Assembly (NCBI RefSeq): GCF_000613185.1
Contig: NZ_CCBB010000001.1
Span: 620,001 to 684,000 of the forward strand
Source: Mycolicibacterium cosmeticum
GTDB lineage: Bacteria; Actinomycetota; Actinomycetes; Mycobacteriales; Mycobacteriaceae
Direction of reading: 5' to 3'
Length of the DNA stretch: 64,000 nt
This document shows positions 39,405 to 48,747 of the stretch, piece after piece. The translations under genes and the position numbers were made by a program. The number at the start of each line of letters is the position of its first letter. Position 1 is the first letter of the stretch. The notes below the pieces were generated by a model that was given only the letters and a program-made list of their open reading frames with translations, was not told the DNA's origin and ran no database searches.

Positions 39405-40597
39405 CGACCAAACTGACGGTGCGGACCAGCCTGTCGCCACCCGCACCGCGCGCCGACGCCCCGCTCGACGGGAAACTGACCGGCGGGTGGTTCCCGGAGG
39501 TATGGCTGGGCGCACCCGCGACCGGTGGGCTGGCGCTGCCGGCCGCCAACCCCACCCGGGCCTGGATGTACTCCCCGCGGTGTGTGTTCTTCGACGACGA
39601 CCACCTGGTCGCGGCCGATTCGGGTAATCACCGGGTGTTGATCTGGCACGGCAAACCGGACAGCGACGAACAACCGGCCGATGTGGTGCTCGGCCAGCCG
39701 GACGCGGAGACGGAGGGCCGTGCCGCCGGCGGCCGTGGACCGGAGAACGGCATGAACCTGCCCACCGGCGTACTGATCCATCGAGGCCGGTTGGTGGTCG
39801 CGGATGCCTGGCACCACCGCATCCTGGTATGGAACAGCGTTCCCGAAATCGATGGCACGCCACCTGATGTCATCCTAGGCCAGCCCGACGCCGCAGCGGT
39901 GGACCCGAATGCCGGCGGTGGCTGTACGGCGTCGTCGCTGTACTGGCCGTTCGGGGTCGCCGTCATCGGATCGGTGTTCTGGGTCGCCGACACCGGAAAC
40001 CGGCGGGTGCTGGGCTGGTCGTCCGGGATACCGGAACCCGGCGTGCCCGCCGATACCATCCTGGGCCAGCCCGACGGCTGCCAACGGGAGGAGAACCGCG
40101 GGACCACCGTCGACCGTGACGGATTCCGCTGGCCGCACAGTATGACCGGCACGGACGACCTGTTGTTGGTCGCCGATGCCGGCGACCATCGGGTGCTGGG
40201 CTGGACGCCGCTGCCCGACGGTGACCTGCCGGCCGATCTGGTCTTGGGTCAGCCCGATTTCACCACGGCACAGGAATGGCCGTATGGACCGCAACGCGGT
40301 GACCGGCTGCGCTTCCCCTACGCGGCATGCCTGGACAGCAGCGCCATCCCGGGCGGCCGGTTGGCGGTCGCCGACACCGCGAACAACCGGATCCTCTTGT
40401 GGGACGGCATGCCCGGCGACGGCCGGCCGGCCGACCACGTCCTGGCTCAGCCCAGCTTCGCCGCCAATGGCGAGAACCGTTGGAGTGCCGTCACACATGA
40501 CACCCTGTGCTGGCCGTACGGGGTATGGCTGAGCGGTGACCGGCTTGCCGTCGCCGACTCCGGCAACAATCGGGTCGTCATCTGGCGGCGACGATGA
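39401..40597 (+). CDS. NHL-repeat six-bladed propeller protein
   Basis: 398-residue protein with six NHL-type repeats, each with a VADxGNxRVLxW motif ([84 protein letters not shown]) and a linker PADxVLGQPD seen five times. No signal peptide. Probably a cytoplasmic beta-propeller acting as a binding platform in hydrogenase assembly. ATG 39401 overlaps the previous stop; its own stop overlaps the hypF ATG. Confidence 0.87.
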   Translation: MTTKLTVRTSLSPPAPRADAPLDGKLTGGWFPEVWLGAPATGGLALPAANPTRAWMYSPRCVFFDDDHLVAADSGNHRVLIWHGKPDSDEQPADVVLGQPDAETEGRAAGGRGPENGMNLPTGVLIHRGRLVVADAWHHRILVWNSVPEIDGTPPDVILGQPDAAAVDPNAGGGCTASSLYWPFGVAVIGSVFWVADTGNRRVLGWSSGIPEPGVPADTILGQPDGCQREENRGTTVDRDGFRWPHSMTGTDDLLLVADAGDHRVLGWTPLPDGDLPADLVLGQPDFTTAQEWPYGPQRGDRLRFPYAACLDSSAIPGGRLAVADTANNRILLWDGMPGDGRPADHVLAQPSFAANGENRWSAVTHDTLCWPYGVWLSGDRLAVADSGNNRVVIWRRR

Positions 40598-42975
40598 CAC
40601 GCGCTGCCATTCCCTCGGTCACCCGGGTTCGGGTGACCGTGACCGGTGTCGTGCAGGGCGTCGGGTTCCGGCCCTTCGTGCATCGCCTCGCCACCGAACT
40701 CGGGTTGGCGGGATTCGTCGGAAACGATTCCGCCGCAGTGTTCATCGAGGTGCAAGGCGCCGCCGAGGTGATCGCCGAGTTCGAACGCCGGCTGCGCAGC
40801 GAGGCGCCGCCGCTGGCCGTCATCGACGCCGCGTCCAGTACGGAAATACCCGTCGGATCCGACCGCGCCGGGGAGTTCCGGATCATCGCCAGCCGGCGGG
40901 CCGCGTCGGCCGCCACCGCGATTCCCCCCGATGTCGCGTTGTGCACGGCATGTGAGGCCGAACTGTTCGATCGGTCCGACCGGCGGTACCGCCACCCGTT
41001 CATCACGTGCACCGATTGCGGCCCCCGATTCACCATCATCCGGGGTCTCCCCTACGACCGGCCGGCCACCACCATGGCCGACTTCCCGATGTGCGCCCAG
41101 TGCGCGCGGGAATATCACGATCCCACCGCCCGGCGGTTCCACGCTCAGCCCATCGCCTGCCCGGACTGCGGCCCGTCGCTGTGGTTCACCGGTCCACACG
41201 GCCGGGTCGACGGCACCGATGCCGCCCTCGCCGCAGCGCAGCGTGCCCTGGCGGCCGGCGCCGTGGTGGCGATCAAGGGAATCGGCGGATATCACCTGGC
41301 CTGCGTGCCGGACAACGATGCCGCCGTGACGACATTGCGCGAGCGAAAAGCCCGCAGCGGAAAACCTTTCGCCCTTCTGGTGCGCGACCTCGACACCGCC
41401 CGGCGCTACGCACACATCACCGCCGCCGAGGCGGACGTGATGGCCACCCCGGCGCGCCCCATCGTCTTGCTGCGGCGCGCCGACGATGCGCCGGCCGCCA
41501 CCGCGGTCGCGCCCGGCAGTCCGTTGCTGGGACTCCTGTTGCCCTATGCACCGATCCATCACCTGCTGCTGCGCGCGGTGCCCGGGGCGGGCACCGACCC
41601 AGTCGATGCCCTCGTGTTCACCAGCGCCAATCGATCCGGGGAACCGATCTGCCACACCGCCGAGGACGCGGTCACCCGGCTGAGCGCCCTCGCCGACGCC
41701 GTACTCGATCACGATCGGCCCATCCACGTGCCGTGCGACGACTCGGTGGTGCGGGTCGTCGACGGGCATGAACTGCCGATCCGGCGATCCCGCGGCTACG
41801 CGCCGTTGCCGGTCGATCTCGGTCGCGACGGACCGGCGGTGCTCGCCGTCGGTGGTGAACTGAAGAACACCTTCTGCCTCACCGACGGGCGCCGTGCGTT
41901 CTGCTCGGCGCATATCGGCGATATGGGTAGTGTGGCGACCCTCAAGGCATTCACCCGCTCGGTCCGTCAACTCGGCGAGATACGACAACAGCCCGGCCGG
42001 CTGGCCGCCGACCTGCATCCGCGCTACACCACCCGAAACTGGGCCGAGCACAACGCCGGTGACCGGCCACTCGACTTGGTCCAGCACCACCATGCGCACG
42101 TGGTGTCGTTGCTCGCCGAACACGGCGCGTTGGGTGAACCCATCATCGGTGTCGCGTTCGACGGGACCGGCTACGGGCTCGACGGCACCGTCTGGGGTGG
42201 CGAGATCTTGCGGCTGGGCCGCGATTCGCATCGGTTCGCCCGGGCCGGGCATCTGGCGGCGGTCCCCATGGCCGGTGGTGACGCGGCGGTGCGCAACCCG
42301 TGGCGGATGGCATTGGCGCACCTGTGGCATGCCCGTCTGGGCTGGGATCCGGATCTGGAGCCGGTTCGGGCCGCCTCGACCGCGGAACTACGTTTGCTAC
42401 GTACCCAGTTCGCCACCGGGCGCGGCTGCGTGCCCACCACCAGTATGGGCCGGTTGTTCGACGCCGTCGCGGCACTGTTGGGGGTGCGCCAACAGATCGG
42501 CTACGAGGGCCAGGCCGCCATCGAGCTGGAGGTGCTGGCCGATGCCGGGCGAGGCGGGATCGCGTCACCCGGAGACGTACCGTTACGGTTCGCCGTCGGG
42601 TCCGATGGCGTCCTGGACCCGGCGCCGGTGATCACCGCGCTCGTCGCGGCGCTGCGGGCCGGCTCTGAGCCGCACGCGTTGGCGTCGGGCTTCCATCGCG
42701 CCGTCGCCATGGCCGTCGTCGACACCGTCGACGTGGTCGCCGGCCCGATCCGCACGGTCGGATTGACCGGCGGGGTGTTCCAGAACGTTCTGCTGCTGCG
42801 GACCTGTCGGCAGCTGCTGGAGCAAGCCGGTTACACGGTGCTGACCCACCGCATCGTGCCGCCCAACGACGGCGGCCTTGCGCTCGGTCAAGCGGCGGTC
42901 TCGATTCTCGCCGCGTCCGACGAAACATGCTGCGAGACAGCCGAAAATAGTGAGAGGATACCGCGATGTGTTTAG
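40594..42975 (+). CDS. hypF: Carbamoyltransferase HypF
   Basis: 793-residue enzyme that makes the cyanide ligands of the NiFe site from carbamoyl phosphate, with HypE. Domains in order: acylphosphatase-like (VTGVVQGVGFRPFVHRLA, about 5-95), two zinc-finger modules (CTACEAELF...CTDCGPRF and CAQCAREYH...CPDCGPSL), a YrdC/Sua5-like domain (about 200-390, KGIGGYHLACVP...RKARSGKPFALLVR) and the Kae1-like carbamoyltransferase (GGELKNTFCLT, LHPRYTTRNWAE, VQHHHAHVVSLLAEH, FDGTGYGLDGTVWGGE, GLTGGVFQN). Ends overlapping hypC. Confidence 0.97.
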   Translation: MTRAAIPSVTRVRVTVTGVVQGVGFRPFVHRLATELGLAGFVGNDSAAVFIEVQGAAEVIAEFERRLRSEAPPLAVIDAASSTEIPVGSDRAGEFRIIASRRAASAATAIPPDVALCTACEAELFDRSDRRYRHPFITCTDCGPRFTIIRGLPYDRPATTMADFPMCAQCAREYHDPTARRFHAQPIACPDCGPSLWFTGPHGRVDGTDAALAAAQRALAAGAVVAIKGIGGYHLACVPDNDAAVTTLRERKARSGKPFALLVRDLDTARRYAHITAAEADVMATPARPIVLLRRADDAPAATAVAPGSPLLGLLLPYAPIHHLLLRAVPGAGTDPVDALVFTSANRSGEPICHTAEDAVTRLSALADAVLDHDRPIHVPCDDSVVRVVDGHELPIRRSRGYAPLPVDLGRDGPAVLAVGGELKNTFCLTDGRRAFCSAHIGDMGSVATLKAFTRSVRQLGEIRQQPGRLAADLHPRYTTRNWAEHNAGDRPLDLVQHHHAHVVSLLAEHGALGEPIIGVAFDGTGYGLDGTVWGGEILRLGRDSHRFARAGHLAAVPMAGGDAAVRNPWRMALAHLWHARLGWDPDLEPVRAASTAELRLLRTQFATGRGCVPTTSMGRLFDAVAALLGVRQQIGYEGQAAIELEVLADAGRGGIASPGDVPLRFAVGSDGVLDPAPVITALVAALRAGSEPHALASGFHRAVAMAVVDTVDVVAGPIRTVGLTGGVFQNVLLLRTCRQLLEQAGYTVLTHRIVPPNDGGLALGQAAVSILAASDETCCETAENSERIPRCV

Positions 42976-43214
42976 GGATCCCTGGCAAGATCACCGAAAT
43001 CTGGGATGCCCCGGAAGGCGGCCGGTTCGCTCACGTCCAGTTCCATGACGCGGTCAAAACCGCATCGTTGGCGTACCTTCCCGATCTGCAGGTCGGCGAC
43101 TACACCATCCTGCACGCCGGCTTCGCCCTGACCCGCATCGACGAGGAGTCGGCTCAGCTCACCCTGGCGACCATGCGCGAATACGGTGTGTTCGACGAGC
43201 GGGAGGTGTCATGA
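42966..43214 (+). CDS. hypC: Hydrogenase assembly chaperone HypC (copy 1)
   Basis: 82-residue chaperone. N-terminal MCLGIPGKI (the cysteine after Met is essential for Fe transfer) and GDYTILHAGFALTRIDEESA near the end. It carries the Fe(CN)2CO moiety with HypD to the large subunit. ATG lies ten bases inside hypF. Confidence 0.95.
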   Translation: MCLGIPGKITEIWDAPEGGRFAHVQFHDAVKTASLAYLPDLQVGDYTILHAGFALTRIDEESAQLTLATMREYGVFDEREVS

Positions 43215-43927
43215 CCGCCCCCGCCGCCCCGGCCCTGTCGGCCGAGGTGGCCGCCGATCTGTCCCGAGCCGCACTGACTCTGGCGCAGCGGTTCTCGGCA
43301 GGAGCCACCGCCTGGTGCATCGCCCCGGCATTTCCCCCGCACGCGCATCACATCGCCGTGGAGTTCGTGCATCCCGTCATCGTGGGCAAGCGGGCACTTC
43401 CCGCCGTCGCCCTGACCGGAACCGACCTGCTCGCTCAGGTACGGGTGTCGGTACGCCCCGGCGATGTGGTGATCGCCGTCGCCTCCGCATCCGATCCCGT
43501 GGTGGCGTCGGTGATGCGCCGCTGCGAAGCGTGGGGCGCCACCTCGATCTGGATCGGCAACGGTGACCGTCCGGCGCACGGCGCCGCCGATCACGTGTTG
43601 TGGCTCGGCGATCCTGATCCACGACTGCCCGTCACCGGTGAATTCGTCCTGATGTACCACCTCTTGTGGGAGCTCACGCATGTGTGCTTCGAGCACCCGG
43701 GGCTGCTGGCCGATCCCCGCCAGGAGTGCACCGAGGATGTCTGCATCACCTGCAGCGATGAAGGACGCCTCGCCGAGGTGATCACCGTCGCCGGTGACGG
43801 CACGGCCACCGTGCGCACCGCACGCGGCACCGAAACCGTGGCGGCGCTGCTGGCCGGACCGCTGTCGGCGGGCGATCTGGTGGTGTTGCACGCCGGAACG
43901 GCGATCAGCAAGGTAGCCGAGGAGTAG
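43211..43927 (+). CDS. SIS-like domain fused to a HypC-like domain
   Basis: 238-residue protein. Residues 1-160 resemble a SIS (sugar isomerase) domain: HIAVEFVHPVIVGKRALPAVALTG, then RPGDVVIAVASASDPVVASVMRRCEAWGATSIWIGN. The last 70 residues look like HypC: EDVCITCSDEGRLAEVI...LSAGDLVVLHAGTAISKVAEE. This is an unusual architecture; the HypC-like part has CITC in place of the MCL start. Coupled to hypC by an ATGA overlap and followed by another SIS protein. Probably a hydrogenase maturation factor; the SIS ligand is unknown. Confidence 0.8.
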   Translation: MTAPAAPALSAEVAADLSRAALTLAQRFSAGATAWCIAPAFPPHAHHIAVEFVHPVIVGKRALPAVALTGTDLLAQVRVSVRPGDVVIAVASASDPVVASVMRRCEAWGATSIWIGNGDRPAHGAADHVLWLGDPDPRLPVTGEFVLMYHLLWELTHVCFEHPGLLADPRQECTEDVCITCSDEGRLAEVITVAGDGTATVRTARGTETVAALLAGPLSAGDLVVLHAGTAISKVAEE

Positions 43928-43931
43928 ACCG

Positions 43932-44606
43932 ATGAACCCTTCACCGTTCGACGTCAACCCACTGGACGAGGCGACCAACTTCCTGTACCCGTTCATCGAC
44001 GCGCACGAATCCGATGCCGAGGCGCTGATGGTCGACCTGACCAAGTCGGCTCTGGCCAAGGCCGCCGACAGTGCCGCGTTACGGCAGTCGACCGTGCGGG
44101 CCGGCGCCACGCTGATCGCCGAAGCCGCCCGCGAGATCTCCCGCCGGTTCGCCGCCGGTGGACGGATGTTCACGTTCGGCAACGGCGGTAGTTCGACCGA
44201 TGCCGCCACCATGGCCGCCTTGTACTCGTTGCCGCCGTCGGGCCGCCCGTTGCCGGCGTGGTCGCTGGCCACCGACGAGGCGGTACTCACCGCCCTGGGC
44301 AACGACGTCGGCTTCGACTTGGTGTTCGCTCGCCAGTTGATCGCCCGAGCGTCCGAAGGCGATATCGCGGTGGCCATGTCCACCAGCGGCAACTCCGCGG
44401 ATCTGTTGCTCGCCCTTCGGGAGGCGCACGGCCGGGGCTTGTACACCGTGGGGTTCGCCGGATATGACGGCGGAGCGTTCGCCGACAATCCCGATGTGGA
44501 CGTGTGCTTCGTCGTCGAATCGCAGAGTGTGCACCGAATCCAGGAAGCGCAGGCCTATCTCGGATTTCAGCTGTGGGCCGCCGTTCAAGAGGGGATTCAA
44601 CGATGA
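43932..44606 (+). CDS. GmhA-like SIS-domain protein in the hyp operon
   Basis: 224-residue SIS protein. FTFGNGGSSTDAATMAALY and VAMSTSGNSADLLLALREAHGRGLYTVGFAGYDGG match phosphoheptose isomerase (GmhA) loops. By eye, the GmhA catalytic glutamate region is ATMAALY (no Glu) and the catalytic histidine of RIQEIHI reads RIQEAQA here, so isomerase activity is doubtful. A ligand-binding role in hydrogenase maturation seems more likely given hypC before and hypE after. Stop overlaps hypE (ATGA). Confidence 0.85.
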   Translation: MNPSPFDVNPLDEATNFLYPFIDAHESDAEALMVDLTKSALAKAADSAALRQSTVRAGATLIAEAAREISRRFAAGGRMFTFGNGGSSTDAATMAALYSLPPSGRPLPAWSLATDEAVLTALGNDVGFDLVFARQLIARASEGDIAVAMSTSGNSADLLLALREAHGRGLYTVGFAGYDGGAFADNPDVDVCFVVESQSVHRIQEAQAYLGFQLWAAVQEGIQR

Positions 44607-45715
44607 GTGACCATGTGGCCGAATACCTGTCCTCGGGACCGTCATTCGGTGAAGGTGAGGTCATCGAACGCATCGAGACGTTCCGTAAGCGGCGGCCGCG
44701 CCTGCGCGACACCGTCGTCACCCTTGCCCACGGTGCGGGCGGCAAGGCGTCGGCGGCGCTGATCGACGCCGTGTTCGTCGAGGCGTTCCGTAACCCCCTG
44801 TTGGACAATCTCGGCGACGGCGCGGTGATCGATCTGCCTGGCGGCCAACGGATGGCCTTCTGTACCGACTCGTTCGTGGTCCAGCCGCTGCGCTTTCCGG
44901 GTGGATCGATAGGGCAACTGGCCGTGCACGGCACCCTCAACGACCTGGCGATGGTCGGCGCGGTGCCGTCCTGGCTCAGTGCTGCCTTCGTCATCGAAGA
45001 GGGCTTTCCCATCGCCGAGTTGCGCGGCATCGTCGCGGATATGGCCGCTGCCGCAGCCGATGCGTACGTCCAGATCATCACCGGGGACACCAAGGTGGTG
45101 CCCAAGGGAGCAGCCGACGGCCTGTACATCACCACCGCGGGAGTCGGACTGGTACCCGCCGGCCGCGATCTGACCCCGCACAAGGTGCGCCCCGGTGACC
45201 GGGTTCTGATCTCCGGCACCATCGGGGACCACGGCATGGCGGTCATGCTGGCCCGCGGCGACCTGGCCATCGAGGCCGATATCAACTCCGACACCGCCGC
45301 CGTGTCGGGCTTGGTGGAGCGGCTGTTGGAGGCCGCTCCGTCGACGCGGTGGCTGCGCGACCCCACCCGCGGTGGGGTGGGCACCGTCTGCAACGAGTTG
45401 GCCCAGGCGACCGACCTGGCGGTCGTGTTGGAGGAAGAGCAGCTGCCGGTCCGTCCAGAGGTCAACGGCGCCTGTGAGATGCTCGGCATCGATCCGCTCT
45501 ACGTCGCCAACGAGGGCAAGTTCCTGGCCGTCGTCGCCCCCGACGAGGTCGACGCCGCGCTGGCGGCTCTACGCCGCGAACCGAACGGCGGCGACGCGGT
45601 GGAAATCGGCCGCATCGCCGACGAACCGGCCGGCACCGTCGTGGTGCGCACGGGGTTCGGTGGCACCCGCATCGTCGACATGCTCGTCGGTGACCCCCTA
45701 CCCCGAATCTGCTGA
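44603..45715 (+). CDS. hypE: Hydrogenase maturation protein HypE
   Basis: 370-residue PurM-like ATPase that dehydrates the thiocarbamate on its C-terminal cysteine to thiocyanate, yielding CN- for the Fe. Motifs: LAHGAGGKASAALID, FCTDSFVVQPLRFPGG, GTLNDLAMVGA, ITGDTKVVPKG, RDPTRGGVGTVCNELA and the C-terminal PRIC with the essential terminal cysteine. ATG 44603 overlaps the SIS gene stop. Confidence 0.97.
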   Translation: MSDHVAEYLSSGPSFGEGEVIERIETFRKRRPRLRDTVVTLAHGAGGKASAALIDAVFVEAFRNPLLDNLGDGAVIDLPGGQRMAFCTDSFVVQPLRFPGGSIGQLAVHGTLNDLAMVGAVPSWLSAAFVIEEGFPIAELRGIVADMAAAAADAYVQIITGDTKVVPKGAADGLYITTAGVGLVPAGRDLTPHKVRPGDRVLISGTIGDHGMAVMLARGDLAIEADINSDTAAVSGLVERLLEAAPSTRWLRDPTRGGVGTVCNELAQATDLAVVLEEEQLPVRPEVNGACEMLGIDPLYVANEGKFLAVVAPDEVDAALAALRREPNGGDAVEIGRIADEPAGTVVVRTGFGGTRIVDMLVGDPLPRIC

Positions 45716-45728
45716 GGAAGGACCCACC

Positions 45729-46001
45729 ATGTGCCTCGGGATACCCGGGAGAATCATCGAGATCACCGATGTGGCCAACTGTCTGGCGAAAGTCGAAGTC
45801 AGCGGTGTCCGTCGGGTGATCAGCGTGCGGCTGCTGGAAGCCGACCTGCCCGAGCCCGACGACTGGGTGCTGGTGCACGTCGGATTCGCCATGGCCAAGA
45901 TCGACGAAACCGAGGCGCTGCTCACCCTGGCGGCCGTCAAGAAACTCGGCGATGCCTATTCCGACGAAGTGCAAGCCTTCGACACTTCCGCGATCATCTG
46001 A
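45729..46001 (+). CDS. hypC: Hydrogenase assembly chaperone HypC (copy 2)
   Basis: 90-residue second HypC: MCLGIPGRIIEI at the start and DDWVLVHVGFAMAKIDETEALL near the end. Two HypC copies in one operon, plus the HypC-like domain of the SIS fusion, may serve different stages or partners. Start has GGAAGGA upstream. Confidence 0.95.
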   Translation: MCLGIPGRIIEITDVANCLAKVEVSGVRRVISVRLLEADLPEPDDWVLVHVGFAMAKIDETEALLTLAAVKKLGDAYSDEVQAFDTSAII

Positions 46002-46013
46002 GCTGGAGAGACC

Positions 46014-47159
46014 ATGCGATTCGTTGACGAATTCCGCGACCCCGCGGCGGCCCGCCGGCTGCTCACCGCCATCGCGGCCCTGGCCCAAAGTGCCGACCCC
46101 GACGAACATTTCAAGTTCATGGAGGTGTGCGGCGGGCACACCCACACCATCTACCGGCACGGTATCGAGCATTTGCTGCCGGACAACGTGGAGCTGGTGC
46201 ACGGGCCCGGCTGCCCGGTGTGTGTCATTCCGATGGGCCGGGTGGACGATGCGATCTGGCTGGCCAAGCGGCCCGGGGTGATCTTCACCTGCTTCGGAGA
46301 CATGATGCGTGTTCCCGGTTCGGATGGCAGTCTGTTGGACGCCAAGGCCAACGGCGCCGACGTCCGGTTCGTGTACTCACCGTTGGACGCGCTCAAGATC
46401 GCCGTCGACAACCCCGACAAAGAAGTCGTGTTCTTCGCCATCGGCTTCGAGACCACCGCACCGTCGACCGCGGTGACGGCGGTGCGTGCGCGCGAGCTCG
46501 GAGTGCCCAACTTCAGCATCTTCTGCAACCACGTGACGATCGTGCCGCCCATCAAGGCCATCCTGGAATCACCGGATTTACGCCTGTCCGGCTTCCTCGG
46601 CCCCGGGCACGTCTCCACCGTCGTCGGTAACCGGCCATACCGGTTCGTGCCCGCCGTGTACCAAAAGCCCCTGGTGGTGGCGGGGTTCGAGCCGCTGGAC
46701 ATCCTCGCTTCGATTGCGATGTTGCTGCGGCAGATCCGCGAGGGTCGTTGCGAGGTGGAGAACCAGTATTCGCGGGTGGTCAACGAGGAGGGCAATCCGG
46801 CCGCCTTGGCACTGATGGCCGACGTTTTCGCACTGCGGCCGCATTTCGAATGGCGCGGACTGGGTTTCATCTCGCAGAGTGCATTGCGCCTGAGCGACGG
46901 TTACGCCGACTTCGATGCCGAGCAGCGGTTCGCGCTGCCGGGGATCCGCGTCGCCGACCCGAAGTCGTGCCAGTGCGGTGAGGTCCTCAAGGGGGTGCTC
47001 AAGCCCTGGGAGTGCAAGGTGTTCGGCACCGCGTGCACGCCCGAGACACCGATCGGCACCTGCATGGTCTCCCCGGAGGGCGCGTGCGCGGCCTACTACA
47101 ACTTCGGCCGACTGCACCGGGACGCCGCAACGCTGATCGGGCAGGGCGCGCCGACGTGA
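46014..47159 (+). CDS. hypD: Hydrogenase maturation protein HypD
   Basis: 381-residue iron-sulfur scaffold on which Fe(CN)2CO is built with HypC. Motifs: FMEVCGGHTHTIYRHG, GPGCPVCVIP, GFETTAPSTA, SNFCNHV-type FCNHVTIVPP, GFLGPGHVSTV, and the C-terminal cluster region CQCGEVLKGVLKPWECKVFGTACTP...GTCMVSPEGACAAYY. Length is usual. Confidence 0.97.
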   Translation: MRFVDEFRDPAAARRLLTAIAALAQSADPDEHFKFMEVCGGHTHTIYRHGIEHLLPDNVELVHGPGCPVCVIPMGRVDDAIWLAKRPGVIFTCFGDMMRVPGSDGSLLDAKANGADVRFVYSPLDALKIAVDNPDKEVVFFAIGFETTAPSTAVTAVRARELGVPNFSIFCNHVTIVPPIKAILESPDLRLSGFLGPGHVSTVVGNRPYRFVPAVYQKPLVVAGFEPLDILASIAMLLRQIREGRCEVENQYSRVVNEEGNPAALALMADVFALRPHFEWRGLGFISQSALRLSDGYADFDAEQRFALPGIRVADPKSCQCGEVLKGVLKPWECKVFGTACTPETPIGTCMVSPEGACAAYYNFGRLHRDAATLIGQGAPT

Positions 47160-47908
47160 TCACCGACGGTGCCACGGTCACCGACGGCGCGCAGATGTTC
47201 GCGCGGTATGCCTTCGCACCCAACCGGCTCGGTTACTGCGGCCCGCCCGGAACGGTGCCGCCGGCGACTGCGGGACGGGCTGAGATCGAAAGAGCGGCAC
47301 GGCAGTTCACCGGTGCGTGGCCCTACCTCGTGGTGCTGTCCACGATGGCCGGCATCACCGATCCGTTGGATCACCGGGTGGTGGAAAGCTACTGGTTGGG
47401 TGGCGGGATCGGCGCCGCGGTGGAGCCGCACACGTTCTGCGGTGCGCTGCTGGAGGTGATCGGTCCACAGGCCGGCCATTACTGGTCCCACCTCGACATG
47501 GAGCTGGCCGCAGAGGCCGCACCGGACCACGGGTTCCACGTGTTCGGCGTCTACCCGTGGACGCGGCTGCTCGGTACGGGGATGGACGAGCATCCGCTCA
47601 TGGTGCTCGACAACTGCCGGATCAGTTGGGGCACGGTGCTGTCGGCACACGAGACCACCGCGATCGTCGCGTCGCGCGCCCTACAGTGGGACGGAACGGC
47701 CCTGTCGCTGGGGGCAGAATCGACCGGCCGGGTGGAGATCGGTGAGGAGGCTCCGGCCGACCGACCGGTCACCGCCGGCGACCTGGTGGCGGTGCACTGG
47801 GGACGGGTGTGTGACCGGCTGACCCCCGGCCAGGCACGCGAACTCGAAACCGCCACGCTGCGGCAGCTGAGGTGCACCAACCGTCGACTGGCCGGTGCAC
47901 CGCGATGA
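47156..47908 (+). CDS. Huc-operon protein of unknown function (250 aa)
   Basis: 250-residue protein with no motif I can name with certainty; it resembles proteins found after hypD in actinobacterial hydrogenase operons (possibly DUF6390). Features: RYAFAPNRLGYCGPP near the start, VESYWLGGGIGAAVEPHTFC in the middle, and DNCRISWGTVLSAHE. The GTG start overlaps the hypD stop. Operon position suggests hydrogenase maturation or regulation. Confidence 0.75.
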   Translation: MITDGATVTDGAQMFARYAFAPNRLGYCGPPGTVPPATAGRAEIERAARQFTGAWPYLVVLSTMAGITDPLDHRVVESYWLGGGIGAAVEPHTFCGALLEVIGPQAGHYWSHLDMELAAEAAPDHGFHVFGVYPWTRLLGTGMDEHPLMVLDNCRISWGTVLSAHETTAIVASRALQWDGTALSLGAESTGRVEIGEEAPADRPVTAGDLVAVHWGRVCDRLTPGQARELETATLRQLRCTNRRLAGAPR

Positions 47909-48747
47909 GACCGCGGATCGTGCAATCCGAAGGGCAGATCGGTTTCTACTGGGCCGGTCCGACCGACGCGGCCCCGATCGCACTGGTCGACCTGGTGGTC
48001 GATGACGACGAACCCGAACGTCTCATCGCCACCCATCTGGAGGCCCTCGACGATGCGCTGATCATCGCCGCGGCCCGATTCGGCGAGTTGCTCGGCGGTG
48101 GCAAGCGGCCCGAGCACCAGGATCGATTCGATCTGACCTTCCTGTACCAATGCCTGGACCGCCTGGTCCTGGACTATGCGCAGGCCGCCGCTGCGGCCGG
48201 TGTCATGCCGGATCTGCGCGCCGGCAAGATCATCGGAACCGCCGCACTGTTCTCGATTCGTGCGCGCTTCCCCCTGGACCTGCTGGGTCCCGCGCCACTC
48301 GACGGTGAGCTCGACGAGGCGCCGATCGGGGTGATCTCCGGATACGGCCACCTGGAGCAGGTCGACCCCGAGCGCCCCTGGGCGGGCGGCAGGTGGGTGC
48401 TCAAAGCCGAGACGGGACAACGGTATCCGTTGACATTGTCGACGATGTTGTTCGACAGCTCGGGCGTGAACAAGGAAGCCGCTCGGCGGGAGCATCGGGA
48501 GATTGTCGAAAGATGCGTCGCCGCCTCGGCATCCGCGGATGCCGACCCGTTCACCGTTGCGTGCGCGCTGGACTGGTTGCTGTACGACTGGTTGATGGCG
48601 CACCGCGAGGATCCCGACAGCGCGGAGATCACCTTCCCCAGGGGACACGAGTCCGACGCCGCGCTTGTCGTGTCGGCCGCAGCCGCATCAGTTCGGGCCA
48701 GGACCGTGTTCGATCCGCAGCTGCGCGGGGCGTTCGTCGAGCCCTGA
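47905..48747 (+). CDS. Huc-operon protein of unknown function (280 aa), last gene
   Basis: 280-residue soluble protein, unknown family. Begins MRPRIVQSEGQIGFYWAG; middle has LTFLYQCLDRLVLDYAQAAAAAGVMPDLRAGKIIGTAALFSIRARFPLDLLG; mostly alpha/beta. ATG overlaps the stop of the preceding gene, so it is the last of the coupled Huc/hyp series. Its 3' end overlaps the convergent SulP gene by 60 bases. Confidence 0.75.
   Translation: MRPRIVQSEGQIGFYWAGPTDAAPIALVDLVVDDDEPERLIATHLEALDDALIIAAARFGELLGGGKRPEHQDRFDLTFLYQCLDRLVLDYAQAAAAAGVMPDLRAGKIIGTAALFSIRARFPLDLLGPAPLDGELDEAPIGVISGYGHLEQVDPERPWAGGRWVLKAETGQRYPLTLSTMLFDSSGVNKEAARREHREIVERCVAASASADADPFTVACALDWLLYDWLMAHREDPDSAEITFPRGHESDAALVVSAAAASVRARTVFDPQLRGAFVEP

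Noticed and set aside
48688..48747. 60-bp overlap of SulP and the last Huc-operon gene as a sequencing error
   Set aside because: Both frames remain open and the STAS domain ends before the overlap; convergent tail overlap is plausible as it stands.
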